A stretch of DNA of 64,000 nt from Moniliella sp. 'wahieum' (lineage: Eukaryota > Basidiomycota > Moniliellomycetes > Moniliellales > Moniliellaceae): the NCBI GenBank assembly GCA_003971905.1, contig RSEE01000123.1, positions 62,001 through 126,000 on the forward strand, in the 5' to 3' direction. Under the pieces are notes generated by a model, which did no database searches, was not told the origin of the DNA, and saw only the letters and a program-made list of their open reading frames with translations. How positions within the stretch are numbered: the first letter of the stretch is position 1; the number at the start of each line of letters is the position of its first letter. Of the stretch, positions 11,745 to 23,117 are shown one piece after another. Made by a program: the position numbers and the translations under genes.

Positions 11745-13855
11745 CCCGTCGGCTCTTTTTACACTCTTGGCCCCACGTTGGAAGCAATGCCATACCGCCG
11801 ACAAGTCGCTTTTGCCTGGACGTTTGGGTGAACGTTCCCTTCCCCACGGCTCTTAGGTCCGTATCCCGACTTTGCCTGGATCTCCCCCTTTCTTGTTCCT
11901 CCCCCCTGGTACCCCTCTATTTCCAGGGCGGTGTATGCACCCTACAATAACCCAAGACGTCTGTTGATGCACTGAGGTATCCAACACCGTCTAATCCCTG
12001 TTCCCAGTGCTCCCAGTCCCCCCCCCCCTGTTTTGTTTGTAGTCTGGCCTGCTGGTGTGGCCATGACGGTCGTGTTCTGTTTTGCGTCTCGATTGTTGTT
12101 TCCCCCGTTGTTTTTGTGCCTGGTGATTGGCAAACGGTATGTGTATCTACGCCAATATTTCTAGTACTTGTACGATAAGCCGAGACGATTCTGGGCTGAA
12201 GCAGTGTGCATGGGCAAACACTGTGTATGATGGGGAGTGTTTATAGCTGATGAGCCCTGTTTGGCCCTCATTCTCACCGGTTAACGGGCGGACCCCAACC
12301 CGAGGCCCCCATACCCCGGGGTTTTAGGGGTACACGGTACAGCCCGTTTGAGGTCCGAAGCGTCGACTCGCGACAGTTTCGTGCTTGCGGCGATTGAGAA
12401 TCATCCGAGAGCATAACCGGGACATATGGAGAGGCCTCTCGGCGTATAGAAGAGAGGCGGCACCTTGTGTGGCTAGGCTGCGTAGGCCCCGGAGGATTGA
12501 GTATAGTAGTGAGACGTGTCTCGAGCCGTCCGTATACTCGGGGACGGGAAAGAGACAGTGGAGAGCAATGCTAACCTGGCAGTGGCTTGGCACAGGGACC
12601 GGGACCGGTGCTAAAACGAGAATGAAGCGATTTTTGGACTTATGAAAGGCAGAGAGAAGAGGAGGTAGCCACCATAAAAGGAGGAGGTTCCTGTAGTAAC
12701 GCATATGAATTGACGAAGACATGAGGCAAATATATGCTGGTGGATAATGTAAGGGAAACCTACGATCCATTGCTTTTACAGACGGAGACGAAAGGGAAAT
12801 AATGCACTAGAGGCAGAAGACAGGGGGATAGACAAGCAGTGGACATCAGTCACCATCAGGGAGAGATCATTTCCATCAGGCGGGACTGAGGAACAAAAGG
12901 AAAAAAGTAGATTCGCAGCGCTCCGTCCCCAAAAGTAATGACAAACATGGGTAAGAACAAGTAAGAAAACAGGTACGAACAGGTACGAACAGAACATATA
13001 ACAAACGAAACCACGTTCCTCCGTCCACACGCGCTTCCTAGGGTACGGACCGGATGGCGAGAGCCGGAGGGTCCTGATAGTATCCTGGCAATCCCCCTGG
13101 TTCCTTGACCTTAGTGGCGCTTGCAAACAACCCCCGCAAGATGAACGGTTCGGTTTTAGACGTAGCGTTCCCCCTGTCCCAGCCTTAAGCTCTGTCAATG
13201 GAATGCACACAACAAACGAAGGGGGGGCGACGGTCGTCGCCAAGGATATGTAGGTCGATGACCACTCGGGCCACCGGACAGAATTGACCACTTCACCACG
13301 GGGCTTGGTGGGGCTTGAGAGCAAGCTCTGGTAAGACTGGATAAAGATCGATCCGCAGAGGCGCGAGTAACAAAAGGACAGAAACACGAAATAAGGACGG
13401 TAGGAGGAAGGGTGTCCCGGCGGCAGTTGCTGTCACGGGAACTCTGACGAGAAAGATGAGAAAAAGAGGGGGCGCACAACATTCCGACCGACGGCGAACC
13501 GTGCGTCACTTGATCCAGATCCGTTTCAGATATCAAAAGAGAAGACATAGTATACTCTGGTAGGACATGCGCCTGCGTATATAATAGGTGTTTTTGAGCT
13601 GCGTTGAACATGACAGAGAAGGTTGAAAAAGGGGGGCTATTCATGCCATGTGAGTTTGCTCTGCTGGACCTGTTGGGTGGCATTGAATATTGATCGCATG
13701 GGATGCGATGGCCGCAACACATGGCACCGAATGTTGTTGGGCGGCGATGGTGGATCAGATATAGATATCCAAGGGCCACTATGGATGCTGTGAGAATAGG
13801 GAGACTTCGGTTTGCGCATTTGGGCGGTTCCGCGGAGCGCTTCCCTGGGATCGTT

Positions 13856-13880
13856 CTTAGATCTTAGATCTTAGATCTTA
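13856..13880. repeat. 7-bp CTTAGAT tandem repeat
   Basis: Three and a half perfect copies of CTTAGAT run head to tail. Single copies of the same word occur near 8705 and 20298, so it is part of a wider set of intergenic short repeats in this genome. Confidence 0.9.
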
Positions 13881-14408
13881 TCTGTGCAACGTCCAACCCG
13901 CATGTGAATATTGAATGGGCCGAAGCAAATTTGCAATGGTGCGATGCGCATATGACATGTGACATGTGGCATGTGATGGGTGTGGGACGCGTCACAGACA
14001 GCGCACACTCGAGCAGCGCCGCTGCTGGCATGCTACGCGCTTCTGCTTACGCGCAGGACAGGATGCGATGCATGATGCAACGCAGAGCCGAATGCGTGGC
14101 TTGCTTACAAGCTTGATGCATCATGCATGATGCACTGCGGAGGTACGTGGGAGCAGACGCGGCCCGTGCAGCGGTGTGGCCTACTAAGTGCGCGGGGCCG
14201 GGGGAGGCGCTGCGCTGAACATTTGAATGCCTACTTGGTGAGAGCGATACGGCCCTGAGCGCCTGAGCTCAGCCTGAGCTGAGCGCAGCGAGCAGCAGGG
14301 CGGCCAGAGCTTGCGCCTGCGCCAGTCCTGCGCCACGGCGTCTGTCCAAGCCGTCTGCTGCCGGCCCGTGCCCCACCACTGCCCCGCTGCCCAGCCACTG
14401 CGCTAGCC

Positions 14409-14455
14409 ACTAAGGACTAAGGGCTAAGTGCTAAGTGCTAAGGGCTAAGTACTAA
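14409..14455. repeat. CTAAGTG/CTAAGGG tandem repeat
   Basis: Five to six imperfect copies of a CTAAG-headed unit alternate between CTAAGTG and CTAAGGG or CTAAGGA endings. The array lies between genes and ends just before a G run. Confidence 0.85.
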
Positions 14456-15402
14456 CCATCGGGATCGGGGGGGGGGGGGAGCCAGTGTGCGCCCGCCCTG
14501 CTCTGCAGTGCTGCGCCCCTGGTGCATGCGCAGCCCCAGCAACATGCCCAGGAGGGTACAACAGGGTACCACGTACCATCGACCATCGACTACGATCGCC
14601 TGCGATGCGCCAGGGCTTGCCAGGGCCCAGCGCGACCTCCGTGCCAGCTGCATGCGGCGCAAAGCGCCCTGCTCGATGCTCCCGGCTCCAGCGCACCAGC
14701 TTCCAGAATGCGAGTTGCGTGCTGCTGTTTCCTGCCTGGCACAGCCTGGCGCTGCTGCCTGCGACGGAGTGACCGGCGACGCGTGACGCGTGACAAGTGA
14801 CTAGTGACTAGTGATGCATCTGGCCAGACAGTCTGCACGGCGCCCGTGTGGGAAAAACTCGGCTGCGACGACAGCAGCCGAGCGGTGGCATGGCGTGATG
14901 GCGGATGCATGATGTGCCCGGCAAGGTGCGGCAGGCGCAGGCAGATAGGCAGGGCAGCGCAGGGCAGGGCGAGGCGAGGTAGCTGCCCCGGCGGAGGTGT
15001 GCGCGCGTGCTGCGGCAGGGCTAGTGCTGCCTGCAAGGGTGGTATCTAGTAGGCGGTGATGCATGATGTGGGATGGATGATTTGTGAGTGCTAGTTAGTA
15101 CTTCGTGCTGCGACTGAGTCGTGAGGCGTGAGGCGTGATCGATGATTGATGCATGGGATGAGTGGGACGCGTGAGGCGATGCGTGAGACGATGCATGAGG
15201 CGGCAGCGCTGTGGCGGCTGTGGCTGGCGGCTGCTGCAGCTATCGACTATCGATTCGACACCTATCGATCACCCATGCTCCAGGCTCCATCCGCAATCAC
15301 CCATCTCTGCCCATCCGCCCCGGCCAGCCGTCGACCGCCATCCATCTTCCAGCCTCGACGGCCACCGTCCACGCGTCATCTCCGCCGACGCACCAGCAGC
15401 GG

Positions 15403-17869
15403 CCCATGCCGATGCCGCTGCCGCTGCCGGCGTCTCTTTTGCCCTCGCCCTCGCCCTCGCCCTCGCCCTCCCCTTCGCCCTCCCCTTCGCCCCCTCCCAC
15501 TTTCTCCCCCCGCCCCTCCGTCATCGCTCGTCAATTACGCTTGGCCTCCTCTCTTCCCACGCCCGCAACCGCGCCCTGGCCAACATCACCTCCCGTGCCC
15601 CGCCCACCTCTCTCCTCCTCGCCCCCCGCCCACCTCTCTCCCTCCTCGCCCCCCCTCCCTCACCCCGTCCCCATCCATCAACAGCAACGGCGACACCCCC
15701 ACCCCCATCGCCTGGGCCCCTCCCTTGCCCTCCGTGTCGCCCACCACCCTGGCCCCTAGTCCAGCCACCACCTCCATCCGCACCCTGCGCGTCCCCTCTC
15801 CTGCTGCTGCCGGTCTGGAGGATAACGAGGACTCCTTTGCACAACACCTGCGTCGTAGCTGTGCCCGCCCTTCTTCATCCCTCAGCACTCCCCTCCTGCC
15901 TCCTCCGTGGCCCCGGCATGACGCGCATCCTGGCCCCCTGACGCCTCCCTCGGGGCTACTAGGCGGGTTCGCTAGCCTTGGTCTCGATTCGGACCGCGAC
16001 ATTGCCTCGCTTGACTCGGACTTGATCGCCGAGGCTCTGCGATGCGTCGGCGTTTCCACCCAAAATAAGGCTCGCCCTCGAACATCGAGCTGTCTATGTG
16101 CCTCCTTGGCGCGTCCCATTGTATCTGATACCGAGGAGTCGTCGGCCGACCGAGCGCTCCTGTTTACTTCCCAACTGGACCGCTCCGACACTGATTTGGA
16201 GGGGGATGGGGATGAGGATGAGGATGACCTGGCCCACTCCGTCCGTTGCGGCAGTATATCTCTCCATCCGTCCTCTCTCTGTGGACCACACGGATGTGGT
16301 CGATGCGCTGACCGAGTACCGTGATGCGCTCTCTTCCATCGGCTTTTTCGCCTCCCCACTACAGGCATCATTGAATGCCTCCACGTTGTCCCTCCACTCA
16401 AGCCGGGGTCCGGGAACGCTTCTTGACATTGGCCCACTGCACCCAAAACCCTCTCTGGACGGTGAGCATCCCCAGTTTCTTCCGCAGCGCTCCCCGCACT
16501 GCCCAGCAGTCTATGCTTATCCTTGTCTCGCGTTTGCACGGCACCACCGACCCCCCTTCCCAGGGCCGTGCCCATGACGGACAAGAAACCTTCAAGTCCG
16601 TGGCCCGTTTCCGCTCGCCCCACGGTCCACACCGTCTTTACTCTTACCCCTACCACCTTCCATCTCTTCCTCTTCTCTGGATCGCACCATGGTCTTACCC
16701 CAATTCGTTTGGCCAACCATGATCTGGAGACACCTCGCGAATCTACTTCATCCGAATCCTCCAACCCATCCACCACGCCTTCGTCTCCCCTTCGACCACT
16801 CCAACAAGTTCTACGTCAACGCTACCTCGGTCGCGGACGCGGACGCTTACGCCTCTTCACTGTGAGCACCGGAAAATCCATGGGTGGCACTCATACCAAA
16901 CCACATTTGCTGCATACGCCCCGCTCGCCCAGTTCCTCCGAACCGCATGTGCGTGCTCATGGGCGCACTCTCCTTCCTTCCCTCGCCACTGCACCTCCCA
17001 AGCGCAACAGCGGTCCCGATCCGCTTTCTACCGTGCCAACGACTGGCTTGCCCATGGCCCGTTCAACCCCAGGTTCTCGCTCCTGCTCGCCTCTCCCTGG
17101 TACGCGGCGTACGTCCCGCATGCACCGGGCCCGCTCCTTCACGCGCCTAACGGAGTGCCAATCATCTGTTCCTCCATCCCAACCACAGACCGATCTAGGG
17201 TCTCCTCAGCGCGTGCTTCACAGGACGGTACCGCATGGCTCCCGTCGTCGGACCTGGATACGCACGGGTACTCACCTGGCTCATCAGGGGCATGGTCTTG
17301 GCTTCTCTCCTCCAGCAGTTGGGCGCAACCTTCCTTGCTGACGACCTCAGAGGCTAGGACGCCAGTGGGTCCCAATGCGGACGAGCGCCGCGCATCCCTC
17401 TCCAGGTGGGACCGTGCCCTCATGTCTCGTTTTAACCTTAAGCGTCCCAGCCTCACCCGGCTGCATCCTTGGAACAAGATGGTATGTTTCCTTCTCGCCA
17501 ATCCCCCCCTCGCACCCTCTTTCTCTCTACGGTATGGTGATATTGACTCTTACTCGATTCCACGGATCAGTCTTGCAACACGGTTCATCTCTGCATGAAG
17601 AGGGCCCAGACCGTTCCTACAGTTCCACCTTGCGTGGCACTTCTGCCCTCTCTTCTTCGGGCCCCTCCCCTTTAGGTTGGTCGGCGCCGGCTGGTGCCAC
17701 GGCGGCCGAAAACGAGCGCCTGAGCCGGTCGCTTCAAATGGAAACACCAGTTTCAGGTCGTAGAGGCGGCAAGGCACGAGAGCCACCACTCATCTCTCCC
17801 GGCTCGGCCTCTCCCCCTCGTGCTCACCCCGCACACGAGAACAATCCCCCTCCCGCCCACGGGGGTTGA
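15403..17869 (+). CDS. Unassigned protein gene with strong codon bias
   Basis: I do not recognise this gene. Coding is supported by long stretches with C/G at nearly every third position, which switch frame after apparent indels. The order is: a Pro/Ser-rich N-terminus with a CCCTCG microsatellite (15440-15490), an Asp/Ser patch with SDTEESSADRA and GDEDEDD (16120-16230), a short segment with HTDVVDALTEYRDAL (16290-16340), then a more ordered region including NPLWTVSIPSFFR (16450), GDTSRIYFIRILQPIHHAF (16730), NKFYVNATSVADADAY (16810) and YRANDWLAHGPFNPRFSLLL (17030). An intron GTATGT...GATCAG fits 17482-17570. The WTVSIPSFFR stretch resembles the start of a PX-type lipid-binding fold, but the rest does not confirm it. 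The start at 15403 is a guess, and the gene may continue into the next entry. Confidence 0.45.
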
Positions 17870-19737
17870 CAACCAGCATCCTTGCCGGCGGCTCAACTTC
17901 GCACCCAAGTTTGCCCAATTGGGTCTGGTCCGCCGGGGCCACCGGGAAGGCCAAAGAGAGCAAAGAGACCAAAGTGCATTCCCCTCCTTCTGGCCCACCG
18001 CCACTGGGCGAGACAGAGGTAGTGCCCAAACGGCGCACGGCGCGCATGTTGCCCACCTCACTTTCTTCCACCGCTCGTGCTTTGCATTTGCATCCCCACT
18101 CGAACCATGTCCCGCTTCTCGGGCGGGCGAGAGCGGTCACGCCGCAGGCCCCACCTCGCCCGAACCCCTTCTCCTTCTCCTCCGGCCTAGCTTCACGGGC
18201 GGCTCGTCTTGCGCGCCCTGCCGTGGCGCGCGACGCGCGCGAAGACCCTTCCCTCGCCCCCGCACACACATTGGTGCCACGGAATCACCGTTCCCACCTC
18301 TCGGGAGAGCGAGCGGCAGGCGTCGCCCCAGGCCATGCGTTCGAGCAAGTCACTGGCCGTGGGCACACGGATGGCGCCACCGTCGATCAGCAGACCTCGA
18401 GCTGCATCCAGTCGTCCGACTGTGGCTGTGGCTGGGGCTGCGGGCAGGACTGGGCCACCCCGCATCTGCCCGCCCCGGCCTTGGTTCCCGAGAAGAACGG
18501 TGGAGCCGGCACTGGCCCAGTTCGTTGGCCATGAGCTTCGCTCTGCCGCGTGGAGCGCGGTCGGATGAAGAAAAAGACCGAGAGGCGCCAAGTGACCACG
18601 CACGCTCGGCACGCGCCGTGCCGCGCACCGAGGTGTCTCCTTCCCCCGCCAAGGAAGGACCGGTGCATGTTACCACGCTTTCCATGCCTGCCCCGTACGG
18701 TTCCGGTACGCATGCTACGTCAACGCCAAAGCCGACCTCAAGTGCTCCCTCTTTGCCTCCCTGCCTCGTTGGCGGCTCAGCACGCTCCACCCAGCCGGCC
18801 CCCTTCGCCCCTCCCTGGCTGGATTCAAGACGACGAGGAAGCGTGCGCGAAAATGCTTCGGTTCCGCTTCGGTCGAAGTCCTGGACTGGCACACGATCCC
18901 GCCTCCCTGCCTGACGCGCTGACCCAGCCCGAAGCTCAACCCAAGACCCAGACCAAGACCAGACCACGACCCTCAGACCAAGATCGAGACCAAGACCACG
19001 GCCACGGCCAAGCCTCAGCCTCAGACTCAGACTCAGGTGAAGAATCCGCTTCCCTCGCCCTCTGCGTCTTCGCGTGTCTCTACGACCGTCACGCCATTGC
19101 GCCCTGGGCTACGCTCGATCCCCATCCCATCCACGTTCACGTCCACATCCACATCACATGCCACGCGTCGACGCTTGCCCCGCCCTCGCCCCGCTGGTGT
19201 GTGCGCCCGTAGCCGTCAATCCGTACCAGTTGGACCTGCCTGTCCCCTCACCTCGGCGCAACCGCTGCGGTGGTGCGGATCCAGTTCACAGCGTTTAACG
19301 ATTGCCTCGATCGCGAGGTTTTACGCCCACCTTCCGCATCACGGCCTGCTCACCCTGCCACCGGAACGGGAGTTGGGCACAGACCAACGACCGGACGCAT
19401 CTTTGTCCAATGGTTCTTCAGCTTTGTCTTCCTCTTCCTCTTCCTCTTCGTCTTCCTCTTCGGCTTCGTCTCCTTCGTCCTCCTCTTCCTCTTCGCCTTC
19501 CTCTTCGGCTTTGCCGTTACCGCGCCGGTTGCGGTTGTCCTTGTCGTCTGCCCTCCCCCCAATGACGTTCCCCGTCGTACTGGGCGTGTGCCACGCCGGG
19601 CTCAAACTGGAACTCTTGCCGGACGGATGGACGGCGATGGGGTGCCCGCTCCTCTCCCCGTCCCGTCCCGTACCACGGCAATGCAAACCGTGTGGAGAGA
19701 CATTCCCCAGGTCATCTCACTGCGGCGGGGGTGCTGA
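17870..19737 (+). CDS. Unassigned Ser-rich coding region, possibly 3' part of the preceding gene
   Basis: Codon-biased sequence continues in shifting frames. Recognisable pieces are PPLGETEVVPKRRTARMLP (about 18000), RYACYVNAKADLKCSLFA (about 18700), an acidic and Lys/Gln/Asp-repetitive stretch (QDDEEACAKMLRFRFG then repeated KTQTK, DQDRDQD units, 18830-19000), and a Ser run encoded by a CTTCCT hexanucleotide microsatellite (19427-19510). The end is either frame-closed at 19737 or at 19747. No conserved domain is visible. It could be a separate gene starting near 18532 or the tail of the 15.4-17.9 kb gene; I cannot decide from sequence alone. Confidence 0.35.
19427..19510. repeat. CTTCCT hexanucleotide microsatellite in coding sequence
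   Basis: CTTCCTCTTCCT-type units repeat with slight decay to CTTCGT and CTTCGG. In the likely coding frame they give a Ser tract. Slippage in such tracts makes the length and frame here unreliable. Confidence 0.85.
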
Positions 19738-20444
19738 GGGCGTATGATGCATGATGCGCATATGATGCGCGGGTAGTGTGGACGGGGTGGACACTCTCCC
19801 CCTCCCTTCCAACCTTACCCTTGTGTCTCTTGATCTCTCTCTCTCCTCATCTCCCTCCCTCTTTCCTCCCCCCCCCCCCCTCCCCCATCTCCCGGACTTG
19901 TTTGTGGTTCTGGTTGCGGTTTACGGCTCCTTTGGCTGGCGGACTGCACGGTGCACCTGCCTGGGCTTTAGGCCCGGGGGTGGGCATCGTGTGGCGGAGA
20001 GTCCGGCCTGGGGCTGTGCGTGTATCATTGTTGCGTGCGTGCTGATCGATGATTGTATTACTACTTGCTTGAAGCTTGAAGCTTGAAGCCGAGTCTCATC
20101 CTCTGGACGAAGACGAGGCGAGGTGGGAGATAGTCGAGTCTTGCCTAGTACGCTGGATGAAGTCGATGAAGGGTCAGTGATTGTGCACTGACCCAGGGGT
20201 CATACATCTGATGACAAGGTCACAACCAATGGATCTTCAGTAGCTAGCTTCAGTCTTCTGCTTCAGCGTTCGGCGCGTTCAGCCCAACGGACCCTTGGAT
20301 CTTAGAGCCTGGGGATCCGGTCCTCCTTATTTGAAAGAGGCGTGTCTATTGCTCCCCGATCATCGGTCACCCTTCCAGTTTCGAGAGCTTCACCGGTGAG
20401 GTCACCGGCCACCGAGCTGCCGATGAGGTCACCACTGCAATTCA
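19738..20444. other. Intergenic region with dispersed short motifs
   Basis: No gene. It contains ATGATGCATGATGCGCA at 19743-19759, a C run at about 19867, a triple GCTTGAAGC overlap at 20067-20090, and CACCGGTGAGGTCACCGG words at 20391-20415 immediately before the WD40 gene. These are members of the recurring motif families discussed in the findings. Confidence 0.6.
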
Positions 20445-22660
20445 ATGTTTAATTCGATGATCAGCGGGGCCACCCACTCTCACAATCGCGCTTCAAAGGG
20501 CAGCGACGACGTCGACGACGACGACGACGGCGGCGACGATGGCAGACAGCTCGGGGACCCCGTACGAGTGGCACATGCGCTAGTTGCGCAGTACCTGGAG
20601 CAACTTGGATACACCCGCACCCTCGCCGCCTTTGAGCAGGACGCCGCTCAGGCTGGCATCGCACTGACTCTGCCCCCCCGCGGTGGTGCCGGAGGGGCTG
20701 ACGCTGCCCTCGCTTGCTGAGCGCTACCTCTCTCGCGCGCGTGCCCAGGCGATGCGTGCCCAGAAACGAGCAGCGCGTCATCCGCTGCGTGCACTGCTTC
20801 CCTCGGGCTCCACCGTCCATCCTGGCCGGCCGTGGAGCTTGTGTCCCGGTCCGGTCTGGGGCCACATCCATGGTGCCAACATCCTCTCGCTTCAGACGGT
20901 CTTCATCCCGCGCTATTCGTTTGATTTGGCCTCTGCCACTCTGTGCACCACATTCTCGTACACGCTAGCCTCGACCGCAGCGGACCGTAGGGTGGCATTC
21001 ACCCAGATTGAGGGCCTGCCTGCGCCCCACACCACCCTTCCCCTCACCAGCTCGCCCAGGTCCAGGCGGAGGTGGTGGATTCACTCGAGGGGTACCACGG
21101 CGGGGCGATCTTGTCGGTTGCCCAACCTCTTCCGGCCGGGGTGAGCGCGTCGACGCCTAGCGCGCTCGCTTGGCGCACCAACCAACTCCCCGGTCGTCTT
21201 CTCGCCACAGGCGGTATGGACGGTCGCGTCGTCTTGACCGATTTGCTGCATTCGGCGCAAACTCCTGCCGACGCGCGAAAAGTACAGATCCTCTCGGATC
21301 ACACTAAATTTGTCGTTCGGGTTGCCTTTACCCCCGATGGCCGTTTCTTTGCCTCGGCCGGCTACGACAAACAGATTCACCTCTACGCCCTGGATGCTCA
21401 CGCCCAACCTGTGTTTGACCCCGACGCCCAGCCGTCCGAGGCGGAACACGAAGCTGATCCGGACGCACCGGTGGACGCGGACGAGCCAGTGCCCATGACA
21501 GGCGTGAGGTACACAAAAATCCACACGATTCACACTGGTACCTCCAATCCTGAGACGATCTTGTTTGTCCCGGCGCAGACTGGAGTGGGGGCGGAGGATG
21601 GCGCCGAATCGGAGGAGGAGGAGGAGGAAGAGCAAGAGCAAGGAACGCAGAAGATTTCCCACGGCGTGGAGAAGCCGACTTTTACACAGGACGTGGGACA
21701 GTGGGTGGGGAACGGGTGGTCGGTCGTCGTCGGCGCGCCTGGCTCGTCTATACGGTTCGAGGCGACTCGGATGTACACTACGTTGCGTTGCCCCGTTCGG
21801 TCGCGGTGGAAGACCAGTTGGGCGCGATGAACGTGGCAGACGAGACTGACAACACTGCCCGTCCCGTCCGCGACTTTGAACATATCGCCTACAACACCAA
21901 TGCGCACCGGCTCGACCGCCATTCGTCGTATAGCATCGTACGTCTCTTGCCTCCTCGTTGGAATGGGTGGGTTGGGATGGGTAGGGTCCAGGGCCGGTGC
22001 TGACGCACGGGATGTCGGGGGTAGGTGGAAACGTCGTTGCACCCCAGTGGGGCATACTTGACATTACAAACTGGTCCATCGGAATCGACGGCCCTGGGGC
22101 TGGTCGGATCGGAAGGCGCAGGCGGCCATTCCAGCCGGTTAATCTTGCTCCCGCTGCATGCCGATGGGACCTCGCGGGCGGCGGATTTGTGGACCGGGGT
22201 GGCGGTGTCCTCACTCGGCGTCACTCGGCACGCTTGGACGCCATCCGGCACGGCCGTCGTGGTAGGAGGCGAAGATGGGTGGGTACGGTGCTTGGACTTG
22301 CAAGGCCGGATCCGTGCCTCGGTTCCCATCCATGGTACTGCCTCGTCCTCAGCGCGACCGGACACGAGCTCGACGACCGCGCCAGTCCGCTACGCTTCCA
22401 CTCTCACCGACGCACGTCAAACTATCCTCTCGGACGCCCGAGGGAGGCACGCGAGCGCAGCGCGGCGCTTATGCGCCAGTCGCTCGCTTGGAGCCGAGGC
22501 GCGATCCCCAATGGATCCCCTTCTTCTTCCGCGGCTTCGTCGGGTGGAAACACTGCGATTCGTGGGGGTTGCCTTGACGGATGAGTACGTTCTCAGTGCT
22601 GGGTTTGACAGGACGGTGCGTCTGTCGTTCCTGGACACTGGGTCGGAACCAGGCAAATGA
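20445..22660 (+). CDS. LisH and WD40-repeat protein
   Basis: After a short acidic N-terminus, a LisH motif is visible at about residues 45-75 (VAHALVAQYLEQLGYTRTL). This is an alpha-helical dimerisation motif usually found with WD40 or CTLH domains. WD40-type repeats follow: GRLLATGGMDGRVVLTDL, the clear HTKFVVRVAFTPDGRFFAS then AGYDKQIHLYAL, an acidic insert (EEEEEEEQEQ, 21610), and later HAWTPSGTAVVVGGEDGWV and LSAGFDRTVRLSFLD at the C-terminus. An intron GTACGT...GGGTAG fits 21938-22024 in phase 0. Frame changes near 20680, 21060 and 21760 are needed. A beta-propeller scaffold is the expected fold. Known LisH-WD40 proteins sit in ubiquitin-ligase, dynein-regulator or corepressor complexes; nothing here picks one. 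Stop at 22660. Confidence 0.75.
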
Positions 22661-23117
22661 AGCGTATTGTCGGATATCATCAGAGGGGCAGCCAACACCT
22701 CACTAGTCCCGAGGGCGGAGAGTGGGCATGCCGTGTACTCCCCATACCTTGTTCCTTTTGCCTCTGGAGAAGGGGTGGCTGCCATGCTATGGACCGGTCC
22801 CGGGACAGTCGGGTGCAGGTGCGCGCCTTAGGGCTCATGCTATGGCGAAAGAAGATGGATTCTTATCTTGTCTTGTTTTGTCTTGTCTTACGTCGGAGCC
22901 ATACAGAGGGGTCATCGTTGAGGAGGGGGGTTTGTATCTGCCCAGTTAGTATGAGAAAAGGTATGGTGAAAACACGGGGTCTCTGAGCAAAGCAGGGGTG
23001 TCCTGCGAGCGCTGGGGACCAGGGAATAGGACACGTTCCAACCCGAATGTGCTGCCTACTCAGGCGAGACACAGGCGACCAACAAAAACTGGAAAGAGAG
23101 ATGGGTTTGGAAGTATG
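22661..23117. other. Intergenic region between convergent genes
   Basis: The LisH-WD40 gene (plus) and the coiled-coil gene (minus) end toward each other here. A TCTTGTCTTGTTTTGTCTTG repeat lies at 22865-22890. I see no further gene; 3' untranslated sequence and terminators of both genes are expected but have no clear signature. Confidence 0.5.

Larger units (their letters stand above)
11745..15402. other. Long intergenic region rich in short repeats
   Basis: No gene is confidently supported. Minus-strand ORFs of about 200 aa at 12776-13387 and 13195-13779 overlap each other, have no motif and no codon bias. Bases 13856-13880 are a CTTAGAT tandem repeat. Bases 14409-14455 are a CTAAGTGCTAAG-type tandem repeat. 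A GATGCATCATGCATGATGCA palindrome sits at 14115-14134, with related TGATGCATGAT cores at 14067, 14903 and 15056. Bases 14471-14480 are a G run. Composition rises to high GC from 14.1 kb on. Confidence 0.45.

Noticed and set aside
12776-13779. Two overlapping minus-strand ORFs of about 200 aa
   Set aside because: Flat composition, no third-position bias, no motif, and they overlap each other in different frames.
15586-16776. 396-aa minus-strand ORF, one of the longest in the window
   Set aside because: It is the antisense of strongly codon-biased plus-strand sequence; GC-rich genes often leave an open antisense frame.
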